Part shown: one piece after another, positions 27,204 through 36,601 of the stretch
How the letters are laid out: each line of letters begins with the position of its first letter
Position numbering within the stretch: the stretch's first letter is position 1
Assembly (NCBI RefSeq): GCF_037300705.1
Contig: NZ_CP147776.1
Coordinates: 3,596,001-3,660,000 of the forward strand
DNA: 64,000 nt
Reading direction: 5' to 3'
Source of the DNA: Massilia sp. W12
GTDB lineage: Bacteria; Pseudomonadota; Gammaproteobacteria; Burkholderiales; Burkholderiaceae_D
Notes under the pieces: generated by a model
Seen by the model: the letters and a program-made list of their open reading frames with translations, nothing else
What the model was told of the DNA's origin: nothing
Database searches by the model: none
Translations under genes and position numbers: made by a program

Positions 27204-27407
27204 ATGGCACGTGTCACTATTGAAGATTGTCTGCGCACCATTCCCAACCGCTTCCAGCTGACCCTGGCCGCCACCTATCGCGCGCGCCAATTGCTGCAAG
27301 GCCATACGCCGAAAGTCGAAGCCAAAGATAAGCCGACCGTGATCGCCCTGCGTGAAATCGCCGCCGGCAAAGTCGGTCTGGAAATGCTGAAAAAAGTCCC
27401 GGTATAA
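27204..27407 (+). CDS. rpoZ: RNA polymerase omega subunit
   Basis: This 67-residue omega subunit begins [19 protein letters not shown] and contains the conserved RARQL region and the [16 protein letters not shown] end. It assists assembly of the beta' subunit and, with it, forms a ppGpp-binding site. CGGAG precedes the ATG at 27204 by five bases. The adjacent spoT gene fits this functional link. Confidence 0.96.
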   Translation: MARVTIEDCLRTIPNRFQLTLAATYRARQLLQGHTPKVEAKDKPTVIALREIAAGKVGLEMLKKVPV

Positions 27408-27437
27408 CGCCGGCCCCTGTTTTTTTGCACCACCGGC

Positions 27438-29708
27438 ATGCGCTCCGCTGACGCCCCGATTGCCTCCCCCGCCCGCAAAAACGGGCGGCGCGCTCAGCCA
27501 GCGCCTGCCGCCACCGCCGCGCCGGAAAACCATCCCGCCTCTGTCGCCAGCGTCTCCACTCTGCTGGAAAAACTCGCCCAATATCTGTCGCAAGCCGAAA
27601 TGAAACGGGTGCGCGAAGCCTACCGCTTTTCAGACGAAGCGCATTTGGGCCAGGTGCGCAAATCCGGCGAGCCGTATATCTCGCATCCGATTGCCGTGGC
27701 GGAAATCTGCGCCGATTGGAAGCTGGATGTGCAGGCGATTCAAGCCGCCCTGCTGCACGATGTGATGGAAGATCAGGGCATCAAAAAAGAAGAACTGATC
27801 GAACGTTTCGGCGCGCCTGTGGCGGCGCTGGTGGATGGTTTATCCAAGCTGGAAAAAATCGAATTCCAAAGCCAGGCCGAAGCGCAGGCGGAAAATTTCC
27901 GCAAAATGCTGCTGGCCATGGCGCGCGACGTGCGCGTGATTTTGATCAAGCTGGCCGACCGCCTGCACAATATGCGCACGCTGGAAGCGATGGCGGCGCA
28001 CAAAAAACGCCGCATCGCGCGCGAAACCATGGACGTGTATGTGCCGATTGCGCACCGTCTGGGTTTGAACAATATCTACCGCGAACTGCAAGACCTGGCG
28101 TTTTCCCACCTCTACCCGATGCGCTACCGCACCCTGGCAAAAGCGGTGCGCGCAGCGCGCGGCAACCGGCGCGAAGTGGTCAACAAGATCTTGCACTCGG
28201 TGTCTGACACGCTGGCGCGCGCCGGCATGCGGGTGGAAATCCAGGGCCGCGAAAAAACCCTGTTCGGCATCTACCGCAAAATGCGCAATAAGCATCTGAG
28301 TTTCTCCCAGGTGCTGGACGTGTATGGCTTTCGCATCGTGGTGGACAGCTTCGCCAATTGCTATGTGGCGATTGGCATTTTGCACGGCCTGTACAAACCG
28401 ATGCCGGGCAAATTCAAAGATTACATCGCCATTCCCAAACTGAATGGCTATCAATCGCTGCACACCACCTTAGTCGGCCCGTATGGCACGCCGGTGGAAT
28501 TTCAAGTGCGCACCCAGGACATGCACCGCGTCGCCGAATCCGGCGTGGCGGCGCACTGGCTGTACAAAAGCGAACATGAAAACATCAGCGACTTGCAACA
28601 GCGCACCCATGCTTGGCTGCAATCGCTGCTGGACATTCAAAAACAAACCGGCGACTCGACCGAATTCCTGGAGCATGTGAAGGTCGATCTGTTCCCGGAT
28701 TCGGTGTATGTGTTCACGCCGAAAACCAAGATCATCGCACTGCCGCGCGGCGCCACGCCGATTGATTTCGCCTACAGCATTCACACCGATGTGGGCGACC
28801 GCACCACCGGCGTCAAAATCAATCACGAAGAAGCCAGCTTGCGCACCGAGTTGCACAATGGCGACATCGTGGAAATCATCACCGGCGACCACGCCCGCCC
28901 CTCGCCTGCCTGGCTGACCTTTGTGCGCACCGGCAAAGCGCGTTCGGCAATCCGGCATTATCTGCGCGGCTTGCAGACTGCCGACACCATGGCCGCCGGC
29001 GAACAGTTATTGAATCAATCGCTGCAGCCTTACAAACTGGAAGGTCTGCCGCCGCATTTGATGGATCGTTTTCTGCACGAATCCAACGCCAAATCGATGT
29101 CCGACATTCATGCCGACATCGGCGTCGGCAAACGCATGGCCGCTTTGGTTGCGCGCCACATCTTTGTGCTGGTCTCACACGACCCGAAGAGCGCCGCCCT
29201 GCTCAAACCCATGCTGGAAACCAGCACGATCAAACAAGACCCGGTGGTGATTTACGGCGAAGACGGCATGGCGGTGCAACTGGCCAAATGCTGCATGCCG
29301 ATTCCGGGCGACAATGTGGTGGGCAAGCTCAACCGCGACCAGGGCTTATTGATCCACAACACCGATTGCGCCATCGCCAAACGCTGGCTGAGCAAAGAAC
29401 CGGAGCGCTGGACTGAAGCGCGCTGGGCGGCAGACTTAAACCGCCGCTTCGACTGCCGCATCCTGCTGCTGGTGACCAACGAGCAAGGCAATCTTGCCCG
29501 CGTGGCGGCGGAAATCGGCGACGCTGACGCCAACATCAGCAATGTCAGCATGGAAGAAGACAAAGAACACGGCATGACCGAACTGCGCTTCACCATCCAG
29601 GTCACCGACCGCGTACATCTGGCGCGCTTGATCCGCAATGTGCGCAAGGTGGAGGGGGTGACCAGGGTGCTGCGTGAGCGTGGGGGGTATGAGCGGGGGT
29701 TGCAGTAG
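27438..29708 (+). CDS. spoT: Bifunctional (p)ppGpp synthetase/hydrolase
   Basis: This 756-residue RelA/SpoT protein has the HD hydrolase domain (YISHPIAVAEI, LLHDVMED, KLADRLHNMRT), so hydrolysis is retained. The synthetase domain (REKTLFGIYRKMRNK, DVYGFRIVVDS, IAIPKLNGYQSLHTTL), the TGS domain (VYVFTPKTKIIALPRGATPIDFAY) and a C-terminal ACT domain (ILLLVTNEQGNLARVAAEIGDADANIS) follow. The zinc-finger-like helical part has AKCCMPIPGD. The first ~35 residues are a variable Ala/Pro-rich leader. It starts 30 bp after rpoZ. In many relatives greB follows; here greB is about 15 kb away. Confidence 0.96.
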   Translation: MRSADAPIASPARKNGRRAQPAPAATAAPENHPASVASVSTLLEKLAQYLSQAEMKRVREAYRFSDEAHLGQVRKSGEPYISHPIAVAEICADWKLDVQAIQAALLHDVMEDQGIKKEELIERFGAPVAALVDGLSKLEKIEFQSQAEAQAENFRKMLLAMARDVRVILIKLADRLHNMRTLEAMAAHKKRRIARETMDVYVPIAHRLGLNNIYRELQDLAFSHLYPMRYRTLAKAVRAARGNRREVVNKILHSVSDTLARAGMRVEIQGREKTLFGIYRKMRNKHLSFSQVLDVYGFRIVVDSFANCYVAIGILHGLYKPMPGKFKDYIAIPKLNGYQSLHTTLVGPYGTPVEFQVRTQDMHRVAESGVAAHWLYKSEHENISDLQQRTHAWLQSLLDIQKQTGDSTEFLEHVKVDLFPDSVYVFTPKTKIIALPRGATPIDFAYSIHTDVGDRTTGVKINHEEASLRTELHNGDIVEIITGDHARPSPAWLTFVRTGKARSAIRHYLRGLQTADTMAAGEQLLNQSLQPYKLEGLPPHLMDRFLHESNAKSMSDIHADIGVGKRMAALVARHIFVLVSHDPKSAALLKPMLETSTIKQDPVVIYGEDGMAVQLAKCCMPIPGDNVVGKLNRDQGLLIHNTDCAIAKRWLSKEPERWTEARWAADLNRRFDCRILLLVTNEQGNLARVAAEIGDADANISNVSMEEDKEHGMTELRFTIQVTDRVHLARLIRNVRKVEGVTRVLRERGGYERGLQ

Positions 29709-29711
29709 GCT

Positions 29712-30173
29712 ATGCCGCTATACCAGGATGCGCTTTATTTGATCAAGGCCAATCTTGAAGAGTGTGCGCGGGGCGGCAAAGTAAGGGCTGTCGCCATCGG
29801 AAAATTCAGCGCAAGCCAATATGCGACGATTAATGCAAGTCGCGCAGCAAACAATCTCCCCCCGTTGGAAAACCCGGAAATTGTATTTCTCGGCTCGCAT
29901 CTCTATAAAAGCAGGGTAGTTCGCGACGCTTACACCATCCAGGATGTCATCACACAAATCAGTTCAGCAACAGCAGACTCCGCTGTCGTCATCATCAATA
30001 GCCGCATGACTGCCACTCGCAGCAATAGCTTGCGCAAGGATGGCTATGGCAACATGGTGCTGGACGAAGCAATCTATGAGCTGACACAACGCAAGCCCCG
30101 GGCCGAACTATTCTCCGTGATCCCCAAGGGGGACAAAATCAAGCCGAATCAAGGAAAAAATCAGTCTGAGTAA
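29712..30173 (+). CDS. Unrecognised 153-residue protein after spoT
   Basis: The frame starts three bases after the spoT stop and ends just before a strong hairpin. It appears soluble, with no signal or membrane segment. Visible features are a helical start (YQDALYLIKANLEECA), a GKFSASQYATINASRAANNLPPLENPEIVFLG segment, a basic Arg/Lys/His cluster (GSHLYKSRVVRDAYTI), and RKPRAELFSVIPKGDKIK near the end. These resemble, from memory only, uncharacterised nuclease-like domains in phage and toxin proteins; no function is claimed. The GC content is a little lower than in spoT. It marks the left edge of the accessory segment. Confidence 0.6.
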   Translation: MPLYQDALYLIKANLEECARGGKVRAVAIGKFSASQYATINASRAANNLPPLENPEIVFLGSHLYKSRVVRDAYTIQDVITQISSATADSAVVIINSRMTATRSNSLRKDGYGNMVLDEAIYELTQRKPRAELFSVIPKGDKIKPNQGKNQSE

Positions 30174-30178
30174 AGAAA

Positions 30179-30202
30179 AAAGCCACCCCGAAGGGTGGCT
30201 TT
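30179..30202. terminator. Strong hairpin terminator after the spoT-linked gene
   Basis: AAAGCCACCC and GGGTGGCTTT are perfectly paired around CGAA. On the plus strand only TTT follows, while on the minus strand the stem runs into TTTTTTCTTT, so it may stop transcription in both directions. Confidence 0.75.
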
Positions 30203-30452
30203 CAGATGAAGCTGCATTCGCCCGGGTAACATACATCAGTCCAGCGCACCAACACAACTCCGCGTTAATTGTATCATGCGTCAAGCAAGCTTTTGAGGAA
30301 TAGTTCTGGTATATTGTGGTTTGTAGCTGCAATGAAGTTTGCGGAGGTTGTGAGTTTGGGGTTGCATCGCGCAGAGAAGATTTAGCCAGTTAGTACCGAC
30401 ACCGTTTCTACATCATACCAAAACGATCCTATCAGATTATAGGAGCAACATA

Positions 30453-30935
30453 GTGGAAGAATACAGCGTAGAAATCAATGAATGGAAGCAACTACAATTG
30501 CACCATCTTTTCTCGGCCTATCGTAAAGCAAAAGCAGATTGCTTCTACGAAAGACCCTCAGGGAAACTTATTGAATTTGCAAAATATGAAGAAAATTTAT
30601 ATGAAAACTTAAATCTCTTATTAGAAAAACTACATTCGCTAAATGAAAGTTCATCTTTTTCAAATTTCATGGAAAATAAACCACTAGCAATTGCCTACCC
30701 AAAAACAATAAAAATCTCAACTAAAGAATCTAATAGCGAGAATAATCCGATTGACGAATCTATCAAATTTTTCACATCAAATACGTCTGAATATATTGAT
30801 ACGCTCTGCAAAACAAATACAATCTCTCCCGAGTTTCGCATAATTGGAAGTTTTGAGATTGACACTCATATATTATCAGCACTCTGGATCAACAAAATTG
30901 GTCATAAGTTCGATGCAATACTAAGCAGAAATATC
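30453..30935 (+). pseudogene. Reverse transcriptase-nitrilase, N-terminal fragment
   Basis: This 161-codon fragment begins at GTG 30453 with AGGAG seven bases upstream. The N-terminal part contains FYERPSGKLIEFAKYEENL, as expected before the catalytic domain of defence-type (UG/DRT) reverse transcriptases. At 30935 the IS66-family element begins; readthrough continues in IS sequence to a stop at 31079. When the IS and one 8-bp target copy are removed, the frame continues exactly into codon 33448 (ILSRNI then YGSRLRRLK). The fragment is AT-rich, unlike the flanking core genes, and is probably acquired DNA. Confidence 0.85.
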
Positions 30936-31012
30936 GTAAGCGCCCAACCGCCCCATCTCCCCAAGCCCACAAAACCCGCGCATGCTGTGCCCATCAAACA
31001 GGAGGGGCAAGT

Positions 31013-31330
31013 ATGCAAAGCAAATCACCGAAGAAAAGCAGAGAAGAATGGCTCGCGCACGTGCGGGCGTGGCGCATGAGTGGGCAAACGCAAAGCGCGT
31101 ATTGCCGGCAGCACGAAATCAATCTGCCGGTCCTGCAATACTGGATCAAGCGCAGCCGCAGCGGATCTGAAAGCGCGCCGCTGACCTTGGTTGCCGCACA
31201 AGCGCCAACTGGCGCCATTTCTGCCCCCATCAGCGGCAATCTGACGCTGGAATGCGGCGCGCAGCGGCTGCATATTCCGCTGCATGTTCCGGCGCAATGG
31301 CTGGCTGCTTTATTGCGAGAACTGGCGTGA
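31013..31330 (+). CDS. tnpA: IS66 accessory protein TnpA
   Basis: This 105-residue protein has a helix-turn-helix-like N-terminal part (REEWLAHVRAWRMSGQTQSAYCRQHEI). The AGGAGG box lies seven bases upstream of the ATG. Its stop overlaps the GTG of tnpB by four bases. It is needed for full transposition in IS66 elements, probably as a DNA-binding protein. Confidence 0.9.
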   Translation: MQSKSPKKSREEWLAHVRAWRMSGQTQSAYCRQHEINLPVLQYWIKRSRSGSESAPLTLVAAQAPTGAISAPISGNLTLECGAQRLHIPLHVPAQWLAALLRELA

Positions 31331-31671
31331 GCTGGCCGCAGCCTAAGCAAATCTGGCTGGTGCAAGAAGCGATGGATATGCGCGCCGGCATCGATAGCCT
31401 GGCCGCGCGCATTCAGCACAGCTTGGGACGCACGCCGTCGGATGGCGCTGCATACGTGTTTCGCAACCGGCGCAACAATCGCCTCAAGGCGCTGGTGTTT
31501 GACGCCAGCGGCATTTGGCTGTGCCAGCGCCGTCTGCATCAAGGCGGCTTCACCTGGCCGGAACCGGGCGCGCAAGTGTTTCTGCTCAACACAGAACAAT
31601 GGGAATGGCTGTGTAAAGGCGTGGATTGGCGCCGTCTGAGCGCTGCCCACATCCCCGCCTGGCTGTATTGA
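31327..31671 (+). CDS. tnpB: IS66 accessory protein TnpB
   Basis: This 114-residue IS66 Orf2 (TnpB) protein has family segments IWLVQEAMDMRAGIDSLA, YVFRNRRNNRLKALVFD and GFTWPEPG. The GTG at 31327 overlaps the tnpA stop (GTGA) and gives the usual N-terminus; a longer in-frame start at 31252 is not needed. Despite the name it is unrelated to the IS200/IS605 TnpB nuclease. Confidence 0.92.
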   Translation: MSWPQPKQIWLVQEAMDMRAGIDSLAARIQHSLGRTPSDGAAYVFRNRRNNRLKALVFDASGIWLCQRRLHQGGFTWPEPGAQVFLLNTEQWEWLCKGVDWRRLSAAHIPAWLY

Positions 31672-31790
31672 AATGCGCTTTGGCAACGATCCGACTGGTT
31701 CTTGATCAGGTAAAAAAATCCCATGAAAGAAACCGCAAAAAAGATGGTGTTTACGCAGGAAAAAGCGCTTGAAAGCGTTACACTTCAGGC

Positions 31791-33413
31791 ATGGATTTCA
31801 TTGCGCAAAAACACCGCTTGCAACACACCGAAGGCATCCCGTCCCCGCTACGGGAAGAGCTGTTGGCGCTCATTGAGCAAGCCACGCAGGCAGAGCAAAA
31901 AGCTGCTGCATTCGCACAACGCGCCACACATGCAGAGCAGCAAGCCGCACAAGTGCAAAGCTATGCGGATCAACTGCGCCAGCAAAACGAAAAACTCCAT
32001 CAAGAAGTCACGTACTTGCGCCGCATGCGTTACGGCATCAAGAGTGAGCGCATGGCTGACAGCACGCAGCGCGATTTGTTTGAGCAAGATTTGGATGCCG
32101 ATATTGAGGCGCTGCAAGCCGAGTTGGATAAGCTCGCAGCAGCGTCCCCAAAAAAAGAAGCGGTCAAACAAAAGCGCCCTGGTCGCCTGCCGCTGGCGGC
32201 GCACTTGCCGCGCGAAGACGTGTTGCACGAGCCGGCCAGTTGCGACTGCCCGGAATGCGGCAAAGCGATGCGCAAAGTTGGCGAAGATGTCACAGAAAAA
32301 TTATCGGTGCAGCCGGCAGTGTTCAGCGTCAAGCGTCACCGCTATCCGAAATATGCCTGTCAGGCTTGCCAATCCATTCATCAGGCGCCCAGCGCACCGT
32401 CGATTATTGACGGCGGCGGCGTTGAGCACGATGTGCTGGCTTGGTTGCTGGTGTCGAAATATCTCGATCATCTGCCGCTGTATCGCCTGGAGCAGATCGG
32501 TGAGCGCCATAATGTGCCCCTGTCCCGCACCAAGCTGGCGCAGTGGGTAGGACGTACAGGCGTGGCGCTGGCGCCGTTGGCGGATCGCTTGGCGCAATTG
32601 TTGCGACAGCGGCGCTGCTTGCATGCCGATGAAACGCCGGTGGCGCAATTAGCGCCGAAAACCGGCAAAACCGAGCGCGGCTATCAATGGGTGTACCGCA
32701 GCAACGATATGGAGCCTGGGCCACGGATTGTGGTGTATGACTATCAGCCATCACGCCAGGGACAGCACGCGCGCAACATGCTGGCGGGCTGGAGCGGCTA
32801 TTTGATGGCGGATGCGTATTCCGGCTATCAGGCATTATTTGCTGGCGGCGTGGTGGAGCTGGGCTGTATGGCGCATGCGCGGCGCAAATTCTTCGATTTG
32901 CACGCAGCACGTCCAACGCCCATCACCACCGAAGCCTTGCATCGCTTTGCTCAGTTATATGAAATTGAGCGCGAAGCAAAAGACATGTGCGTAGAACAAC
33001 GCGCGGATTTGCGACGGGAAAAAAGTCTGCCTCTGTTAGCGGAATTCGAGACCTGGCTGAATGAAACCAGCGCCCGCGCCAGTCCGTCCTCCGGCTTGCA
33101 AAAAGCGATCGTGTACACCCTCAGCCGATGGCCTGCGCGGGTGCGCTATGCACACAGCGGGGATTTGCCGATAGATAATAATGCGGCGGAAAATGCCTTG
33201 CGCCCGGTGGCCATCGGGCGCAAGAACTGGCTGTTTTACGGCACAGAACGCGCCGGCCATCGCGCCTCTTGCATCATGTCTTTGCTGGCCACGGCAAAGC
33301 TTAATGGCCTTGATCCATACGAATGGCTGCTTGATACGCTCAACAAATTGCCCACTTGGCCAGCCAATCGCTTGGATGAGCTATTGCCGCTTGGGTCTGT
33401 GATTCAGGTCTGA
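31791..33413 (+). CDS. tnpC: IS66 transposase TnpC
   Basis: This 540-residue DDE transposase has an N-terminal coiled coil (residues 20-80), a zinc-finger-like part (CDCPECGKAM and YACQACQS), and a catalytic domain with LHADETPV, LMADAYSGY and the closing DNNAAENALRP containing the Glu. The C-terminal tail NGLDPYEWLLDTLNKLP is typical of the family. The frame is intact. Confidence 0.95.
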   Translation: MDFIAQKHRLQHTEGIPSPLREELLALIEQATQAEQKAAAFAQRATHAEQQAAQVQSYADQLRQQNEKLHQEVTYLRRMRYGIKSERMADSTQRDLFEQDLDADIEALQAELDKLAAASPKKEAVKQKRPGRLPLAAHLPREDVLHEPASCDCPECGKAMRKVGEDVTEKLSVQPAVFSVKRHRYPKYACQACQSIHQAPSAPSIIDGGGVEHDVLAWLLVSKYLDHLPLYRLEQIGERHNVPLSRTKLAQWVGRTGVALAPLADRLAQLLRQRRCLHADETPVAQLAPKTGKTERGYQWVYRSNDMEPGPRIVVYDYQPSRQGQHARNMLAGWSGYLMADAYSGYQALFAGGVVELGCMAHARRKFFDLHAARPTPITTEALHRFAQLYEIEREAKDMCVEQRADLRREKSLPLLAEFETWLNETSARASPSSGLQKAIVYTLSRWPARVRYAHSGDLPIDNNAAENALRPVAIGRKNWLFYGTERAGHRASCIMSLLATAKLNGLDPYEWLLDTLNKLPTWPANRLDELLPLGSVIQV

Positions 33414-33447
33414 TCGAGATGGGGGCGTTGGGCGCTTACGAAATATC

Positions 33448-33942
33448 TATGGTTCGCGTTTAAGAAGATTAAAAAAGACAGATTCAGATTCTTATGAGTA
33501 TAATATCGGGACCATTGGTTCATTTCAACCATATTATTCTCCATACATTAATTGGAGAAAAAAAGGCTTCAACATGATTCAGAAAGAAATTACATCTGGC
33601 TCCGGAGTTTCAGTAGTAATTATGGATATTTCAAGTTATTACCATAATATTGATCCATCTTTTTTTGGCAAAGAAATCTTTTGGGATTCTTGTGGGATAA
33701 ACCTTACTTCTTGGGAGAAGCAATTTACACGTGAATTCTCAAAATTTCTAGTACATTGGAGCAACTTAGCTGGGGAAAACATCCTTGCTGATAATAACAT
33801 TGAGTTCAAGGGTGGATTACCTATGGGATTATCAATATCAAGAATAATTTCCAATCTACAACTATTAAAATTCGATAGTGAGGTTGAGGAGGAACTCAAT
33901 CCAGCATATTATGGAAGATATGTCGACGATATTTTTTGGTAA
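33448..33942 (+). pseudogene. Reverse transcriptase core fragment (palm with YVDD)
   Basis: This piece carries the polymerase palm. Motif A is VVIMDISSYYHNID with the first catalytic Asp, motif B is GGLPMGLSISRIISNLQ, and motif C is YGRYVDDIFW with Tyr at 33919 and the two Asp codons at 33925-33930. It is in frame with the N-terminal fragment once the IS is removed. The frame then reaches TAA at 33940, three codons after the Asp pair. One added T in the run at 33932-33937 would join it to the next fragment as DDIFLVIKKNGG, so a single-base deletion (or an assembly error) breaks the gene here. Confidence 0.9.
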
Positions 33943-35984
33943 TTAAAAAAAATGGAGGAATTCCAACAAGAAAAGAAATTTTAGAGTCGTTGTTTTCTAA
34001 AATTAGCTGCATCCAGAAAACGTCAGACGGTAAAGTAAAAATTAATCAAGGATCTGAATTTGGAGAGTCTAATTTAATTTTAAATGAAACCAAGTTGAAA
34101 CTATTTTACCTTGAAGGCCAACCTGGGTTAGATCTGCTCGCCAATATTGAAGCAGAACTATCAAAACTTTCAAGTGAACGACGGCTGATGCCCTCTCCTG
34201 AACATTTAGAATCAACAGCCTCCGCAAGGGTTCTTTCGACAGCAGGTGCATTTGATAAGGGCGAGTCTCTAAGTAATATAAATAACTTGTCAATTCGCAG
34301 AATGAGCTGGGCAATACAACTTAAAGCAGTAGAAACTATCGCAAATAACATTCCACCTCAATACTGGCAAGAAGAGCGTGAAAAATTCTATAAATTTACA
34401 CAGAATCATATATTAAGATTTGATCGCCTCTTTGATCATATAGACTATTTACCCAGAATACTTTCATTAGCGATTTCCGCCGGGGATGTAAGCCAGGTTG
34501 GAACAATTTGCAATTCAGCATTTAACTCAATAAATTTATTAAAGTCAAAGACTGATAAAGCTTTAATAATAAATGGAAAGGAAGTTATATTACAGAATAG
34601 CGATAGAATATGGCATAATCTAACCAAATGGATAAAGGAGCTAATTCAAGAAACAATCTATAGATCAAATATACAAAAAGAATTGATTGATAGAATCACC
34701 TGCCTCAAAGTGATAAATAGCTTCATATTTAAAAGTAAAAATTTAGCCAAGGGCTACATTATTAATAGCGCCGACAGATTATCCGCATCATTTTTAGGGA
34801 TAAAGAAAAACACGGAACATCCTCAACTCGAACCACTGTCATCAGCAGATATTAATATAAAGTTATTAATATTTCATGTAAGCCGAGCTGAGGAATATAG
34901 TTTTTTAAAATCCCATTCCGACCAAGAGAAAATTGGTATATTTTACAATCTTTTAAAAGTTAGAAAACCTAGCTTTAACGATTCACCAATTCCTACTGAA
35001 AACGAAATTTGCGAGAATTCTGTATTATTTAAAAATATTTCAATAACATCAAAGCAAGATGGTGATATTGTAAATGTAGGATATAAGAGAAATAGGAAAG
35101 ATAAAAAAATCCGCCTTGGAATATGTAACATTTTAACCACACAAAAAAGTTGGATGGCCGGAGCCAATGATAATCCAGATTTATCACTAGAAAGATATCA
35201 TAGAATCCGGCGAATTGTTAATGAAGCTATTTCTGCAAACCCTAGACCGACATATTTAATTTTTCCAGAACTATCGATTCCAGAAGAATGGTTGCCAACT
35301 ATCGCAACTATACTGTTAAATTCCAACATTAATCTAATCGCAGGTTTAGATTACAAAAGAAATAATAAAGGGGAAATCTATAGTGATGTTGCATTGATTT
35401 TAATGCAAGAAAATAATCAACCATTCTCAGCGATTCAATTTCGACAAAGGAAATCGATGCCGGCCCCCGGCGAGGAAAAGGAATTGCTTCATTTATTTGG
35501 CTTAAATTGGTATAAGACCGATGATGGCTCAAATAAAAAAACAGTTCCTTCTCCTAAAAAAATATACAATCATAATGATTTCTATTTTGGGGTTTTAGTT
35601 TGCTCAGAGCTGCAGAATATTGCCTATCGGCACCATTTTCAAGGAAAAGTTGACTGTATGATGGTTTTATCCTGGAATCAGGATTTGGAAAGCTTTACAT
35701 CACTTATTGATTCTGCAAGTTTGGATGTTCATGCCTATATTACTTTAGTAAATAATAGAGCATATGGAGATAGCAGAGTTCGCGCTCCAGCCAAGGAAAA
35801 TTACAAAAGAGATATTTGTAGATTACGTGGTGGTGAAAATGAACATATAGTAGTTGTAGAAATTGATGTTGAAATTTTGCGAAAATTTCAAAGCCGCGCC
35901 AAAAGATGGCCAAGCGACGACGATCCATTCAAACCAGTGCCAGAAGGTTTTACAATCTCAGATGAAAGAAAAAAAATTCCTTAA
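33936..35984 (+). pseudogene. Reverse transcriptase thumb and C-terminal nitrilase fragment
   Basis: The frame continues for about 682 codons in the -1 frame after the YVDD segment. It begins with RT-thumb sequence, passes through a long alpha-helical AT-rich region, and ends in a carbon-nitrogen hydrolase (nitrilase) domain with the Glu-Lys-Cys triad: Glu in FPELSIP (codon 35268), Lys in RQRKSMPAPGE (35451) and Cys in LVCSELQN (35601). A reverse transcriptase fused to a nitrilase is the layout of a known defence-associated type (DRT type 1, UG group). No ribosome site precedes the TTG at 33936, so this half is probably not translated by itself. Confidence 0.88.
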
Positions 35985-36286
35985 TCCCATTTTTTGCACA
36001 ACTCACAAAGAACTAGATGGCTAATTTACAAAAGTCCGTCACATCAGGATTTTCTTAAAATACCTTCATTTCTTAAGAAAAGAGCCATCAAATAGAACTA
36101 TGAGGCTAATGATAGAGATAAAACGTGACTGTTCAGCCGAATTCAGACCAAAAACGTAGGGGCTGAGAGCCACCAGGGGGTCAGTTCTAACATTCCAACA
36201 TTTTCAATAGTAACTGATGCCTTCTTGATCAATTTCTATCACAAAAAATGTGACCTAATCAAACCATTTACCTACAGGAGATAGTT
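35985..36286. other. Intergenic region before the Tse2-like toxin gene
   Basis: This 302-bp AT-rich gap should hold the toxin/immunity promoter. It contains the hairpin TTTTCTTAA / TTAAGAAAA (36050-36058 and 36073-36081, 14-base loop) and a GC-rich patch around 36160-36182. No ORF or known RNA was recognised. Confidence 0.45.
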
Positions 36287-36601
36287 GTGAGCAAAACAGA
36301 TGTAAATTTATATCGTTCAATCAGAAAGGAAGATTTTCCTGATGGCACCATCATAGAAAGTCAACCGGCGCCTGAGATTTTATACCCTGACTTTGAGGAT
36401 CGGGAATTACCCAATGGAAAAACCCGCAAGGCGGATGTATCTTCAAGTAAAGATAAGGAAGGAGTAAATTGGGTGCATGCAGGAGGCGGCACATCTTTAT
36501 TTGATCGAGCGGAAGTTTTTCCAAAAAAATACTGGATATGTTTTGAATTGCCAGAAGGCACGACAATTCCCGAATCACTGATTGTAAGATTTACAAATTA
36601 G
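36287..36601 (+). pseudogene. Tse2-like toxin, 5' part (interrupted)
   Basis: The frame starts at GTG 36287 (GGAG six bases upstream) and encodes 104 residues. The pattern VNLYRSIRKEDF, a Pro-rich middle, then WVHAGGGTSLFDRAEVF and PEGTTIPESL matches, from memory, the Tse2 toxin family first described as a Pseudomonas aeruginosa type VI secretion effector with an ADP-ribosyltransferase-like fold. The stop TAG is created by the junction with the insertion element; the true C-terminus lies at 38101-38239. No type VI secretion gene is in the window, so the module may have acted as an ordinary toxin-antitoxin pair. Confidence 0.8.

Larger units (their letters stand above)
30936..33439. mobile_element. 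IS66-family insertion sequence, complete (2504 bp)
   Basis: The ends are imperfect inverted repeats that match at 22 of 24 positions and begin GTAAGCGCCCAAC. Eight-base direct repeats GAAATATC flank the element (30928-30935 and 33440-33447), the target-duplication length known for IS66. It carries tnpA, tnpB and tnpC in the family order, all intact, so it may still be mobile. It lies inside the reverse transcriptase gene. Confidence 0.96.

Noticed and set aside
30203-30300. Possible structured RNA after the spoT-linked gene
   Set aside because: Beyond the terminator hairpin I found no cloverleaf, tmRNA or other known RNA pattern.
31252-31326. Longer start for IS66 tnpB
   Set aside because: The extension overlaps tnpA in another frame; the GTG at 31327 with GTGA overlap gives the family N-terminus.
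33928-33942. Programmed -1 frameshift joining the RT halves
   Set aside because: The T-run is not a proper X XXY YYZ heptamer in the reading frame and no downstream stimulatory structure is evident; a lost T is simpler.
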